A program made the translations under genes and the position numbers. From positions 35,333,004-35,397,003 of the forward strand of contig CM036658.1 in the NCBI GenBank assembly GCA_020746105.1: DNA of 64,000 nucleotides, written 5' to 3'. The notes under the pieces were generated by a model. It made no database searches. It saw only the letters and a program-made list of their open reading frames with translations, and was not told the origin of the DNA. This DNA is from Trogon surrucura (lineage: Eukaryota > Chordata > Aves > Trogoniformes > Trogonidae). Shown here one piece after another: positions 12,401 to 23,015 of this stretch (the first letter of the stretch is position 1; every line of letters starts with the position of its first letter).

Positions 12401-15400
12401 GTGCTCTGGCCAGATTAGTTATAGCAGTTTTAGGTCAGGAACTCAATTTTAGGTTACAGCTCAAGGTATAGGCACATACAAATGAAAAAGTTAAACTCAT
12501 TAATAAACTAATTTCTCACTAATTCTAATTCCACTGCAAGCACACACTACATGCACAGTTTGTTAAAAGAAGCATATGGTGTTTTACAGTTATGACTTTA
12601 GCTGTCCCTCTTTTGGAAACAGAAAGCAGCTTCTAATGCATATTTGGGTAGAAAGGAAGCACAGCAGGAAGTCTGACCAGATTACTAAGCATGTTACTAG
12701 AGATAAAAACAGTATTGTTAATCATAACAGGCACTAGAATTTTAATATTTAAATATAAAATATTTGAAAATCCTTTTAAAATCAAGTATTATATGCAAGC
12801 ATCAGCATTCACTACTTTAACTAGTTATGTTCAAGACTGGAGATGAATAGTAGGTACAGAAAAAGTAAACAAATACTATAATCTTTACCTTTAAACTGGG
12901 ATGATACACGTGAAATCAAATGCTAATGTATGAATAAAAGCAGAGGTCACAGCATTAGTTTTCTTGCATTTCAAGAGGATGACCAAAATGGATGGCACCG
13001 AAATAAGGACTCTATTACAAAAATAAAATGGGAACATAGTGAAGGCATGTATGCTGCTAGCATTGTTGCAATATATTACCCACTTCATTGCAATGGCTAT
13101 GCACATCTAGCAAATTCAGAAGTCCAAATACGACCCCCAACAATCTTTTCCTCTGCCATGATGGCCAGAATACCTACGCTCTCCTGCACCCAGGTTCCTC
13201 ACAAGAAACACCATTACTAGACCAGCATGCTAAGCAACCATCTTCTCCTCATCTTGCATGCACTTCTCCCAAGGTCACCTGGAGAAGTATTGCATGAACC
13301 TTAAGTACTGCTGTAGGTAAACACGGGCATTTCTGCCCCACTGGCTCCCTGAGTTACCAAAAGCTATTTGGCCATTCAGCATACTCTTTTCCAAAGGTGC
13401 TGCTTAAGTCCAGGAACAGCTGCTTCTGCAGCATGTTAAAGAAGACAAGCACCTTTCCTATGAGGACAGGCTGAGAGAGTTGGGGCTGTTCATCCTCAAG
13501 TAGAGAAGGCTCTGGTGAGATCCTGCAGCAGCCTTCCAGTACTTAAAGGGGCCTACAGAGAAGAAGGGGAGGGACTCTTGATCAGGCAGTGTAGTGATAG
13601 GATGAAGTGTAACTGCTTCAACCTGGAAGAGGGCAGATCTGTATTAGATATCAGGAAGTAATTCTTCACTGTGAAAATGATGAGATGCTGGAACAGGTTG
13701 CCCAGAGCAGTTGTGGATGCCTCCTCCCTGAAGGTGTTCAAGGTCAGGCTGGACGGGGCTTTGAGCAACCTGGTCTAGTGGAAGGTGTCCCTGACCATGG
13801 CGGGGGGCTGGAATTAGATAAACTTTAGAGTCCCTTCCAATCCAAACCATTCTACAACGCTTTAACTTCAAGAATGCATTCACAGATATCCTGAAAATAC
13901 TGAAGTTAATCATAGGTAAGAAGTGAAGGAGCACTCTGCTTCAGTACTGGGGGGAAAAAAAAAAAAAAAATATCACATGACACATTAAAAAAAAACACAA
14001 AGTGACAAGCTCACACGGCTAAGTTATAAATACTAGGTAGACAAAACCCTGCCCTTCTTCTGGTATTTAATTTCTCACTTTTGATACCCACTGCAGCAGA
14101 CCTAAAACAGGAAACTATTTTTTGAAAGCACATTATGGTTTCATCATTAACAGCAGATATAACCATGAAATCCTTAGTCAATTTTATCTACGTTAATGTA
14201 TCTTAAACAGTAAGATTCCTATGTCAGCACACAGACACATAACCCTGCAGCCCCCTGCACACAAAGGCTGACTGTCCAAAACTCAGTATACAAGAAGACA
14301 CAGCCCTAGATTCAAGACTCTCAAAAAACACACACTAGGTGTGAAAAGCCATAGGAAAGCCGATTCCAAATAACCCTTCTGAGCATAATTCTACTTCTGA
14401 AAAAGTATGTATGAATAGTACTGAAAAATATCATCAGGGTAAGAAGACCAGGGATGCTACTGGTAGAAAAGAAAAACTTACACTACTTTTCCTTTTTCAT
14501 AGCTGCACCTCCTTCTCTCAGCCCTTACAAGTTAAAGTGACTAAGGCATCTGCCTACATACATTTATCCGAATTTCCTGGAAGCTAACTCTGTTCATTCA
14601 CCATGTAAAACAAATCGTACTAATCTAATTTTTGTCATTAAGATTTGAAGTACAGAAGAACAACAGTAGTCTAGCAATCATGCAATGGCAGTTTCATTCC
14701 ACAAAAACACATTAAGGTTATTCAGTTAAATTTGAGTAAGTACTTGGCTGCAAAAAGAAAAAAAAAACAAAAACAAGAAAACACACACTACAAAAACACA
14801 AAACCACAAAAACCTCACCCTGAGGAGTCTGAAAGCAAATGCAGCTAACATCGACCTATAGAAAGGCTCCTCAGTACACCACAGTTAATATTCCAGGCCA
14901 CTTTAAATGGCCATTCCTACTTCTGTGCAGACTGCTTTACAAACCATTTAAGTGTTTAAGTTTTCTCTATTTTACCAAGACTCAGATATTAAGCATTGGA
15001 GAAACTGCACATACACATTTTACATTACATTCTAGCAACACAGTAAGTATCCAGGATACGTTCTCTCTATCTACTCCATGCCCAGTTGAAGGCCAGAGAA
15101 AGTGTCAGGAGTCCTTAAGACCATCCTACAGTGTCCTCAGCACTTCAGTGTTTTCTGATTTCCAAGTCACTTGGTCAGCTATTGCAGGTTTATTGGGATA
15201 TACCTGGTTTCTGCTAAACACAGAAAACCAAGATATACACATTTTTGCCACATCTTACAGCCTCATCTAGTCTAAGCATATTTGCAGGTTCTGACCAGCA
15301 GCAACACCATTTGAGTCACCAGCAATGTCAGGACTGCAAGAACTGGAAATGAGTATCACAAATGTTTCACGAAGCAAAGCCTAGGACTGCCTGGACTTAT

Positions 15401-18400
15401 CTTCATTCTGACCCTAGGCTGGTGCACTCACAATAGTGAAGCATGGTTAAAACACGTGAGCATCTAACATTCATCCCAACCTACCTACCAGGAGACTACA
15501 GCTTTTCCCAAACCCACATTACATCCAGGCTTACCATGACTATCAAAACAAATTAAAACTTCTGTTGCTCAAGTACTGGAGTACCACAAGGAACAGTGGT
15601 TCAAACAGAATAGAAAACAGTGTGACACTAGTTTAAGTTCCAGCTGGAAACCTTGCTTCCCATTTGCATGTTTCAAACATATGCAGGTAAGACCTTCCCA
15701 TTACAGTTTTTGTCATATAATTACTGCTCCTAAAATTCCAGATATTTTGCCAGCAAAGTCATGCTCAGCCTGTGAGCTATTTCAAAAACTTGAGGCAGGC
15801 TTAGAATTTTTAAATACGTTTCAGAGAAGGAATGCTTTTCTTAAGATTTCTGCCATAAGCCATTTGGAACTCTTCTACTTGGTTTTAATGCCAAGAAACT
15901 ACCCTCCCTACAAAAACACCGACTACTTAAGCCAAGCGTTTCACTGAGATCATCTTTCCAAGGTGTACTTTCTGCAGTGCATATGCCAAAAAGGTCTATG
16001 CAAAATGGCAAGCACTTTCAAATACAGGGAAGACCAACAATTAGCTGTTCTCTAATCACAGTTTCCATCAAATTTCACAGGATAGTTAATTGCTCAGTGG
16101 CAAAATACTAGTTCCCAGGAGTCCCCAAAAATCATCAGTAATGCCTACTGGGCAAAAGCAGTTTGCTTGATACTCGCAGTTCCTCTAAGTTTCAATGGAA
16201 ATCAACCAAGCAGCCCACCTCTGTGTAACCTTGCCACCAGAAACTCAGGACAACTTTTTAAAATTCAACAAGGATTAAGCAATGTAATATCTTGATCTGG
16301 TCCACCAGTTGTAGTTGCTAAAAGCCATTAATTCTAACTCTGTTACACCAGCTTCTCCAGAACTAATCCTTCTGAGTAAGTCAAATTAGGTAGATTTACA
16401 CAGGCAACAGATCAAAAAACATGTAGTGGCTTCCTTCAGAATTTGAACCATAGGTGTCAAAACCCAAAGTATCATGAGCTAATCCTGCTGGACAGTATTG
16501 CGATTTTTCAACTGATTTGAGGGCTGTCAGGAAAAGAAAAATCTGTGCAAAAAGGCAACATTCTCTCACTTTTGAAGTCTTAGCAACAGCTCGTAACATT
16601 CACTGCCCTCTGCAGATACTTGCATCTATTAGAAAAGCATTACAGCAAAAGCAAAGATGGCTTTAAAGCATGATCGAAACGTGTATTTCTCATAAATTGA
16701 GTTTATCCATTAGCTAACAATCGGTTTTATAGCTACGACGAACATCAGTGGTAACAAATATAATCAAAAGTCATTATGTTTTAAGAAAGCAAGAGTTTTA
16801 CCTCTTAAAGCAGCATTTCAGCATCACTGTTACTAGGAAGGAGCTTGTGCTTGCATCCTTGTACTATTTTTACCTGCAAAGTCCACCTCTGCAATGGCAT
16901 TGACTTATTTTAAGAAGCACTGGAAAGCTGAAGTATTCCTTGGGCTTTTAGAACACTAGATAACATGCCATCTACTTCCTTCTTAGTCCCCAAATAAGCA
17001 ACCTTAGCTTTGTCCCTCCAAAATTCTATCTTAGCATTACAGGGGCTTTGGTAGAATTCGGCCAGGGGCTTCAATGTCATTTGAATATTGCCATTCAGAA
17101 ACCCAGGAAATAACCCAAATGCCATTTTTCTTTTCTTAATTATTTTTTTTTAAGCAGGTATGTCAGATTTAGCAGCTGTTTAGAACAATTTCAGCTGACT
17201 ACACTTGGATCACCCAGCTCAATCTGAAGTGTGGTAGTTCACGATTCTCAAAGAGGTGATAAATCAACAAAAGCCACACTGACAAAAGGCTCTTCCCCTC
17301 TCACTGAAAAAGAGAGTTTAAAACAAATACAGGGAGAAGAATGAGAACTGACGTTCCCATTAGTACGGGTAAGTTGCAATAAATTTATATGTAGAAATAT
17401 TATACTAGTATGATTAAGCTAAGAATAGGAAGTGATTTGTGCAAATAATATATTGACAAGGTATCCACCGCAAAGACTACAGTGATTAAAAATATCTCTA
17501 CAGCATAAAGAAAGGATCAACCACTCTACAAAATTAAAATATACAAAATTGAGACAGCTATTGCCGAGCAGAAATATCAGCTCAGGTACAGCCATAAGAC
17601 ATTTAAAAGGGACATTAAAGATGTGCTTTGTCAAATTTTAATAAGTATGATAAAAATGACCTTGAAGCTGCTAAGGGATTCTATGTGTCTATAGTTGCAG
17701 ATGCTCCCAATATACCACAACGACATAAAATAACAAGATTTCTTTCGGAGTAAGTAATATCCCATTTTAAACAGTATGTAGAACTACCAATTCTCTATTT
17801 GCAAAAAAATAAAAAAACTACGCATCATAGTGATAAAATAGATTCAAAGCCCACTCTCAAAATTGTTTTTCACTCCCAAGAGAACATTTCCAAAAGACCA
17901 GGGATGAGAGGGAGGAGAAAAACTGAATGTTAATTTCAGGATTCAGAACCCATGGGCTTAAGAGGAAAAATGCCAAATTGAAGCTCTAACAACCTTCTCA
18001 TCAGACTAGGTTCCCTCTTACAAGAATGTTTTCCAGACTCCCTCACTTTAGTTTAAAATCAAGGCAGAGGAATAACAAAAATCAATGGACATGGAGGGTT
18101 TTTTAGTACAAAAAAAAAAACAAACCCAAAAACCTCTTACCTTTCCAGAAGATACACACACACGCTGTAAAATACTGAATCCATGAGGCATTGCTACTAT
18201 ATCAAATACCACTTCTAAGAAAAAAGACACTGAAGTCCTACATAGCTACTGTACCATATTATCAAAGTTCTATTTATGGAGTTTTGAAGAGAGAAACGCA
18301 TTTTAGTCTTATAGACTTAAACTGACTACAAGTTTATTTTATTTAGTTTTTGCTAGGTATTGTTTGTAGGGTTGGGGGGGCGGTTGGTGTGGCTTTTAAT

Positions 18401-19250
18401 AAAGGTTGGCTTTAATACGCTCACAATTTGCACCTGTGTGTTTAAACGAATGTATATAGAAGATTACAGAGGTGACAGGGACATTGAGCTGCCTCGATGC
18501 TCGAACTAAGCCATCTCACCATCCCCGCTACACAGAAATAACAAAGCCACCTCCCTCCCACGCACACAATGCAAGAACGAGGAGACTTTTATTCTTTTAT
18601 CCAGGGCAGGGCAAGCTGAAAAGCCTGGCACCACGGAGAACCGAGGTAAAGCCCCCCCGCAAAAAAGAAGAGATGACAGGGTGATTCCCCCAGCCTGACC
18701 CTGCTGGGCATTGTGGGGCCCGACGCCTTAAGCAACCCCCCGCAATAAAACAGAATAAAATCAAACACAGTAAGACGACAAACGAGCCCCAGGGGTTTCC
18801 TCGTCCGGCGCGGCGAGGCCCAGCTCCAGCGAGGCCGAGTAGCACGGCGGGACCCTCCACACCTCCGAACCCCGGCGTCGCAGGGACTGGACAACACCGG
18901 TTTTTCGACGCCGGGCTACCACGACTTCCTCTACCGGACCGAGTGCTGCCGCCGGCCGCGGAGCCCGCCCTCCCAAGACCCCTCCCGGTCCTACCTGCAG
19001 CTCCGCCAACAGCTGTCCCCCCTCTCACCCTCCCAGCCCGCGGGGGCACCGCAGTCGCACAAGTGCGGCAGGAGCTGCGGGCGGCCGCGACACCCCCGCG
19101 GCTGCAGCGGCCCCCTCGCAGCCGCCTTTGCAGCAAGAGGCGGCCCCCGCGTAGTTTCACCCGCGTCTAAACGCTGCCCCGGAGCTCAGGCGGCGGCAGC
19201 TCCCCCGCCAGACAAGACGGCGCGGGCAGAAGACGGCAGATGCACTATTG
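367..19250 (-). CDS. Partial model of an unrecognised multi-exon protein gene
   Basis: Minus-strand splice signals and open frames outline a leftward gene. Exons, 5' to 3' in transcript order: 18995-~19250 (non-coding), 18141-18214 (start codon 18189-18191), 16402-16542, [gap], ~10947-11047, 9548-9603, 7340-7449, 6271-6444, 5024-5100, 4481-4643, 1773-1937, 367-461. From 9603 leftward every junction keeps the reading frame (phases 2,1,1,0,1,1). The deduced protein is leucine-rich and helical, with stretches such as [14 protein letters not shown] and [19 protein letters not shown]. This suggests an ARM/HEAT-like solenoid, followed by a more acidic, less ordered C-terminal third. I do not recognise the product and give no function. 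The exons between 16402 and 11047 are not resolved. Seen: splice signals and frames. Inferred: that they form one transcript. The in-frame TGA in the penultimate exon is discussed separately. Confidence 0.7.
1773..1937 (-). CDS. Penultimate coding exon with an in-frame TGA
   Basis: The acceptor is excellent: a long T run on the minus strand (plus-strand A run ~1941-1955) followed by CAG at 1938-1940. The donor is CAG|GTACAC at 1773/1772. The exon is 165 nt, phase 1 to phase 1. In the only frame that fits both neighbours it encodes a segment including [18 protein letters not shown] and [19 protein letters not shown] then occurs at 1777-1779, two codons before the donor. If translated as written the protein ends here and lacks the last ~32 residues. 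The stop lies so close to the last junction that nonsense-mediated decay is not expected. It could be a CGA-to-TGA change, a natural alternative C-terminus, or an assembly error. Confidence 0.65.
2817..3560 (-). mobile_element. LTR (ERV-type), interrupted by a SINE
   Basis: The left edge reads TGTCAAGGG, so the element ends CCCTTGACA on the minus strand. A minus-strand AATAAA is at ~2860-2866 and a minus-strand TATA box (GGTATAAAAC) at ~3396-3405, giving the order U3-R-U5 leftward. The right edge is uncertain (~3560). A SINE sits at 2916-3102. It lies in the intron between the exons at 1773 and 4481. The text resembles an LTR family common in bird genomes; the name is not assigned. Confidence 0.6.
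2916..3102 (+). mobile_element. tRNA-headed SINE with CR1-type tail
   Basis: A tRNA-like head starts GGCCGG, with A box (~2921-2932) and B box (GGTTCGGTTCC, 2969-2979). The following body contains AGGTTGGATTAAAATGATCT and GGTCCCTTCCAGCC. The end is the CR1 8-bp tail ATTCTATGATTCTATGAT. The 3' body matches the tail of the CR1 fragments at 54091 and 54738, as expected for a SINE that borrows CR1 machinery. No target duplication is obvious, which is usual for this type. The anticodon loop reads CTTGAAA, so it is a retroposon, not a tRNA gene. Confidence 0.82.
4481..4643 (-). CDS. Internal coding exon of the leftward gene
   Basis: The donor GACAG|GTGGGA lies at 4481/4480. The acceptor TTACAG lies just above 4643. 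The 163-nt exon starts in phase 0 and ends in phase 1, and is open throughout. It reads from [19 protein letters not shown] into a more polar stretch with [17 protein letters not shown]. Phase 0 matches the end of the exon at 5024-5100, and the phase-1 end matches the exon at 1773-1937. An alternative acceptor at TTTTAAG (above ~4619) exists but would break phase with the upstream exon. Confidence 0.68.
5024..5100 (-). CDS. Internal coding exon of the leftward gene
   Basis: The donor CTT|GTGAGT is strong. Two adjacent AG acceptors are possible (after 5103 or 5101); the second gives phase 1 and agrees with the upstream exon. The 77 nt encode a helical segment including [12 protein letters not shown] and [10 protein letters not shown] second downstream donor (AAAG|GTGAAA) is also present and could extend the exon by ~17 nt. 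Confidence 0.65.
6271..6444 (-). CDS. Internal coding exon, helical repeat-like
   Basis: The acceptor is GCTCCTTTTGCTTAG above 6444 and the donor is ACAA|GTGAGTG at 6271/6270. The 174-nt exon runs phase 1 to phase 1. It is open and protein-like, with [20 protein letters not shown] then [16 protein letters not shown]. Two predicted amphipathic helices rich in L, R and F resemble a single ARM/HEAT-type repeat. It joins in frame to exons on both sides. Confidence 0.72.
7340..7449 (-). CDS. Internal coding exon, helical repeat-like
   Basis: The acceptor is CTTATCCCTGTGGGCAACAG and the donor is AATG|GTAAGAA, close to consensus. The 110-nt exon starts in phase 2 and ends in phase 1. It encodes [14 protein letters not shown] followed by a clear amphipathic helix [20 protein letters not shown]. 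The open frame continues on both sides of the splice sites only into unlikely sequence. Confidence 0.72.
8940..9430. repeat. GC-rich block resembling a dispersed avian repeat
   Basis: About 490 bp of GC-rich sequence lies in an AT-rich intron, open in several frames on both strands. Phrases such as CTCCTCCACCAACCTCGGCA followed by GGCAGGGCTGTTTC resemble an interspersed sequence I associate with bird genomes. I cannot name the family. It is more likely a degenerate repeat than an exon because no frame has consistent splice sites. Confidence 0.4.
9548..9603 (-). CDS. Short internal coding exon
   Basis: The acceptor is TGCTGCTCTTCTGAAG and the donor is TTCAAG|GTAGGC. The 56-nt exon runs phase 0 to phase 2, which is exactly the phase required by the exon at 7340-7449. 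It encodes a basic, tryptophan-containing stretch ([18 protein letters not shown]). It is short, so confidence rests mainly on the phase match. Confidence 0.5.
10947..11047 (-). CDS. Probable internal coding exon, donor uncertain
   Basis: The acceptor is CAGTCTCACGTAATCTTAG above 11047. The open frame encodes [20 protein letters not shown] and LETNDRLI, convincingly protein-like and helical. The donor is not clear: ATT|GTACCT (10947) or CCT|GTCTTC gives phase 0, as needed by the 9548-9603 exon, but both are weak matches to consensus. CCT|GTGTGT further on would give phase 2. The frame meets a TGA ~30 nt beyond the proposed donor. Confidence 0.5.
11317..11570 (-). mobile_element. CR1 LINE fragment, 3' end
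   Basis: The minus-strand frame includes the CR1 reverse-transcriptase C-terminal signature ([20 protein letters not shown]). The tail lies at the left edge (CACAGAATCAAAGAATTGCT). There is an internal deletion after the tail compared with the other copies. It lies in an intron of the leftward gene. Confidence 0.85.
11779..11900 (-). mobile_element. CR1 3' end fragment
   Basis: Antisense CR1 3' UTR: GGGTTGGAAAAGACCTTTAA, then CATCAGCAGGGACATCTTCT and AGATTAGGTTGCTCA. It is short and diverged. Confidence 0.75.
13445..13863 (+). mobile_element. CR1 LINE fragment
   Basis: A 5'-truncated plus-strand CR1 runs from GAGGACAGGCTGAGAGAGTT through the ORF2 C-terminus (ATCAGGAAGTAATTCTTCAC) to the 3' UTR (CAACCTGGTCTAGTGGAAGG) and a decayed tail. 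It is antisense to the leftward gene, in an unresolved intron. Confidence 0.85.
16402..16542 (-). CDS. Probable second coding exon
   Basis: The acceptor GTTGCCTTTTTGCACAG (above 16542) is good. A second acceptor, TTTTTCTTTTCCTGACAG, lies 22 nt inside. The exon is open for 47 codons, starts in phase 0 (matching 18141-18214), and includes [20 protein letters not shown] and [20 protein letters not shown]. The donor CCT|GTGTAA is weak, but an in-frame stop follows at once, so splicing near here is required if the exon is real. Confidence 0.55.
18141..18214 (-). CDS. Probable first coding exon with start codon
   Basis: The acceptor is GTGTCTTTTTTCTTAG and the donor GGAAAG|GTAAGA is strong. The 74-nt exon contains ATG at 18189-18191 with G at -3. 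From there it reads [17 protein letters not shown] to the donor in phase 0. The upstream non-coding exon at 18995-~19250 has no ATG in the matching frame, which favours this start. The product remains unrecognised. Confidence 0.5.
18995..19250 (-). promoter_or_regulatory. Candidate 5' UTR exon 1 in the CpG island
   Basis: A donor GCTGCAG|GTAGGA lies at 18995/18994 on the minus strand inside a very CpG-rich segment. Upstream minus-strand sequence lacks an ATG in the frame that would join the 18141-18214 exon, so the exon is called non-coding. Its 5' end is not visible in the sequence and ~19250 is a guess at the edge of the densest GC. Confidence 0.45.
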
Positions 19251-20714
19251 TGGACGCAAGCAATCCGGTTAGAGCAAGGTCAGACCCGAACAAGAGGGAA
19301 AGAAGAGGTGCCGGTTGCGGGAAGTGGTGAGGGTCACGCTAAGGAAATAGGTGGGGGGAGAAAGTCATTCAGGGCAATGCTGCAGACAAAACAAAGGGTT
19401 TATTGAACAATGTTTTGTCGGGAGAACAGGTGCTAAGCTCGCCTAATTAGCACCACATGCGAAACGGAGAGGGGCGGCGGGGTAGGGGACCGAAAGGGAC
19501 ATTCAGAAAATCCTAAGGGGTAAAACAAAAAGAGATGAAACGCATCTGGCAGAAGAAAACGGGGAAGAGAGAAAAGCCGGTCGCAGAGAAAAAAAAAAAA
19601 AAAAGATACTGGCAGCAACAGAGAGCCCCTCCTGATGTAACGCCGCAAATACCCTGGAGTTTGCAACTAGGAGCGCAACACGCCAGTACCGGCGGAAAGC
19701 CCCCGGTCACCTACAACACCCGGGCAGGGTGAAAGTCCCTCCTCACACGCTGGGTTTTCATCTCTTTTCCAAGAGGGCTCGGGTCAGGCACCGGCCTCCC
19801 CCCGCCCAGGCCGCCCCTCCTCCCACCGCGCTCCCGCCCGCGCCGCAGCCCCACTCCAGAGACGCTTCACTCCAAGCAGGGGGGCCCAGTGTCCCGCCCA
19901 CCCCTTGCCGACACCGCACCGACGGCTCCTTACAAGACTCCGCACCCTTCCCAGCCCCTCGACTCGCCCTCCCGCACCGACGCTGCCTCTGCCCGCTGCC
20001 CCGGGGGAGCCGCCGGCGGCAGGTCCCGCGGAGCGTGGCTGGAGCAGCCGCCCGGCAACGATCTGGGATTGAGAGCGGTGTGGGGACACATCTCACCCGC
20101 TGCTTTGTTCGTGCCGGTGTCGCCGCTGCCCAAACTAGCCGAAACAGCCCCGCCATAATGAAGCAGGAGTGGACAGCAGGACGAGCCGATAAACGCCCCC
20201 ACCGCCCGGCCCCGCAGCTTGACTGACGCCGCCGGCGGCCACTCAAGAAGCCCCGCGCCCCCCGGGCACAGCGGCATTCCGCGCTGCCGCTGCAGCGGCG
20301 AAGCCGGGCGGGTCAGGCCCGGCCCCGCCCCGCCCCGCCGCGCACCTGCGAGCGGCGGGAGAGGCAGGCGCGGGGAGAGGGCTGCGCCGGGCAGGGCGGG
20401 GCGGCAGCTCGTCTTTCCCGTCAGTGTTGAAGCGCCGGGTGCCCGGTGGGGTCAGGGGCAGTGCTCGCCACAGCGCCGGCCGGCGTTCTGCGGCCTGCTT
20501 CCTTTCCCTGCAAAGCGCGAAGCCCGGAGATAACGGAGCCGCCTTCGTCTCCGAAGGCGGCCCGGCGAGGCGGACTAACTCCCGAGCCCCGCGGCCGACG
20601 AACGCTCCGCCGAACGTTCCCGGGCAGCTCCTCTGGCTCGGGGTCCCCGCGGCACGCACCAGTCGCTGCGACAGCACCGTCCCGTTTCCTGGCGGCTCCG
20701 ACGGCGAGGGGATT

Positions 20715-20796
20715 ATAGAATCAGAGAATATTAGGGGTTGGAAGGGACCTAGAAAGATCATCTAGTCCAGATGCCCTTGCCAGGGGGTCCCCTCCG
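20715..20796 (-). mobile_element. CR1 tail fragment inside the CpG island
   Basis: AGAATCAGAGAATATTAGGG, GTTGGAAGGGACC, then AGATCATCTAGTCCAGATGC are an antisense CR1 3' end. It is flanked on both sides by CpG-dense promoter sequence. Confidence 0.82.
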
Positions 20797-22205
20797 CCAC
20801 CGGGACTGCGTGGCTGCCGAGTGCCGCGGCAAACACCCGCGGCTCCGCTCCCTCGGGTCTGCCGCTGCACGTCCCTAAGGGAGCGCCTCGCGAAGTGCCG
20901 GGGGGATGTCACCAGGACGGGGGGTGGGGAGGGGGTCCCGTCTCTGGGAGGCCGCACGGATGAGTGTGCCCTCCGTCCTGCCGGCACTGCAAGGTTTAAG
21001 GATTAGTCAAAATAAACCGTGTCAACACCGGCAACACCACCGGTCGTTGGAAACGAGTTTTGACGGCTACAAGTCCAGCCACCCATTTGCCCTGCTTGTA
21101 GAGCTCTCGGAGGTATCATTTTCATATGTGAAATAGGTGCGTGGGGAGCAACGTGCTGGGCATAAATTAAGCAACAATGGCAGCGCTCGCGGCCGGTCCT
21201 TGCCGGGAGCACAAGCCGCAGCGCCAGCGTTCACCATCGCCTCCTCCTCCCGCTCGGACCCTCCCACCACCGCGGAGACGAAGGGCGAAAGCATGGGAGA
21301 CGCGCCCGAGGACAGGACTGCCCCGTCCGTCCCTTTGCCCGCAGTCCCGCTCGGATTCCCCCGGCTGCTGCCGGATGCAAACTTCCCCCTCCTCGAGCAC
21401 ACCGGTGACGGCTCCTCGAGTCCGCCGCCGCACCGGTAGGACCACGGACAGAGATAGCTACCGCCACCGGCGCAAACAGCCGCGCACGCCGCCCCGCCTA
21501 CGCCACCCGCACAGCACCGCGCAGAGCCCCGACGCCCCGAACAAAGGCACGCGCCCCCTCCCACAGCGAGTTAATAAACCCACGGTGTGTCCCGCTTCTC
21601 CCTCCTCCACCTCCCGCGACGGCAGTGAACTTCTCCTGCGGAAAGCTCCCCGGCTCCCCTCACCCGCGGACAATACGCGCAGCAGCGCGCTCCTGCTCCG
21701 TCCGCCCGCGTCTTTGTGCGCAGTGACACAGAGCCGCCCGCCGGCCCCGCAGGGTGCCACGGAACGCCGCTCCGGCTAATGCAATTAGGCGCGGGGTGTC
21801 TTATCCCGGCTAATCTGCAAATGCAGGTTTATCTCCTCAAAGCGATACGCCTCCCTCCGCCCGCGCAGAGCGGCTCCCTCCCTTCGGATGCTCTCCCCCG
21901 CACGGGACGAATCCGGAGCCGGACAGGCGCCGTGGGAACTTTGCAGGGATCCGCACGCCGTCCTGCGTGGACGCAGAGCGGAGACCCGGCTTCGGAGGAC
22001 GCCCTCCCCGCGCTGCCAACACTTGCGGCAGCTCGGCTGCGCGGGCGCGCTGCGATATGCACGAGGCGCCCGCTTCATCGCCGAAGGGCGTTAATAGGGA
22101 GCAAACACAGGTAACTAATGTCATTCTACACGGCATGCACCTCGGGCGTTCGCGGAGACCGTACCGCACGCGTGCAATCACGGAAATAACCAAACCACAA
22201 CTTAC

Positions 22206-22708
22206 CTTCCGCTCCTCGGCTTAAAAAAAAAGTAACGGTGCAGCTCTCCCAATAAAGAGGAGTAAGAGGCAGACGGACAGTTCTCTCAAGACAACACACA
22301 AGAGCTAAATTGGGGACAGTTCTAAAAGGAGGGGGGGAAAAAAAAAAAAAAGAAAAAATCCTCCTCCCCCCCCTCCCCCAGCAGTCCAGCACTTGGGGGC
22401 AAAAATCAGGAAAAAAAAAAAAGGAAAATTAAAAAAGGGAGAACTCAGAGAGAGAGAGAGAGAGTGACAGGACTACCCTCCTTCCGCGACCCAGTCGAAC
22501 AAAAAGAGGGGAGGGAGGGAGAAATAAGGGAACAAAGAAAAGAGGGACGGAAGGGCGATTTTAAAGACGCTCGCTCTCCCTCCCTGCCTGCCGGTCCCTT
22601 CCTAGCGGCTCGCCGCCCGAGACAGCTGCTGCATCGCGGGGCCGCGGAGGGGAGGACGCCGTGCGATGCCGATGCCGGTGCCCGTGCCCGTGCCCGCGCA
22701 GTGCCGTG
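22206..22708 (-). promoter_or_regulatory. Candidate TATA-driven 5' UTR exon
   Basis: On the minus strand a TATA box (CTATAAAT, 22737-22744) is followed ~30 bp later by a likely start near 22708. A near-perfect donor GCGGAAG|GTAAGT lies at 22206/22205. The ~500-nt exon has homopolymer T and C runs and no convincing ORF, as in long regulated 5' UTRs. It would be an alternative first exon of the leftward gene; that link is inferred. Confidence 0.55.
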
Positions 22709-23015
22709 CCTTGCAGAGAGGCGGACCGCTCCGCAGATTTATAGCAGCCCCGCCGCCCGGCTCCCTGCCTGCCGCCGCGCCGCGCCGGGCTGCGTGCGTC
22801 TGCGTGCCGCGCCCGCCGGCGCGTCCGTGGGGGTGCGCGCGGGGGGGCGTGTGTCCGCGGGCAGCTGCGTGTAGCCCCCCTCCCCGCCTTTCACCCCCTC
22901 CTCCCCCTCGATCCCCTGCCAGCGGCCGCCCCCGCGCCTACCCCGGCGCTACGCACGGCAGCGTCTCCGCACCCGGGCACAACGCAAGCTGCTGGCGACG
23001 CTGCTGTGCGCTCCC

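Noticed and set aside
16910-17125. 71-codon minus-strand ORF starting ATGGCATTTGGG
   Set aside because: It is upstream-flanked by purines rather than an acceptor, has no downstream donor in frame, and no known motif.
20128-20187. Minus-strand ATG exon (MAGLFRLVWAAATPARTKQR) before a GTGAGA donor
   Set aside because: It looks like a short targeting-type N-terminus, but its phase-0 end gives an early stop when joined to the exon at 18141-18214. Kept only as a possible alternative.
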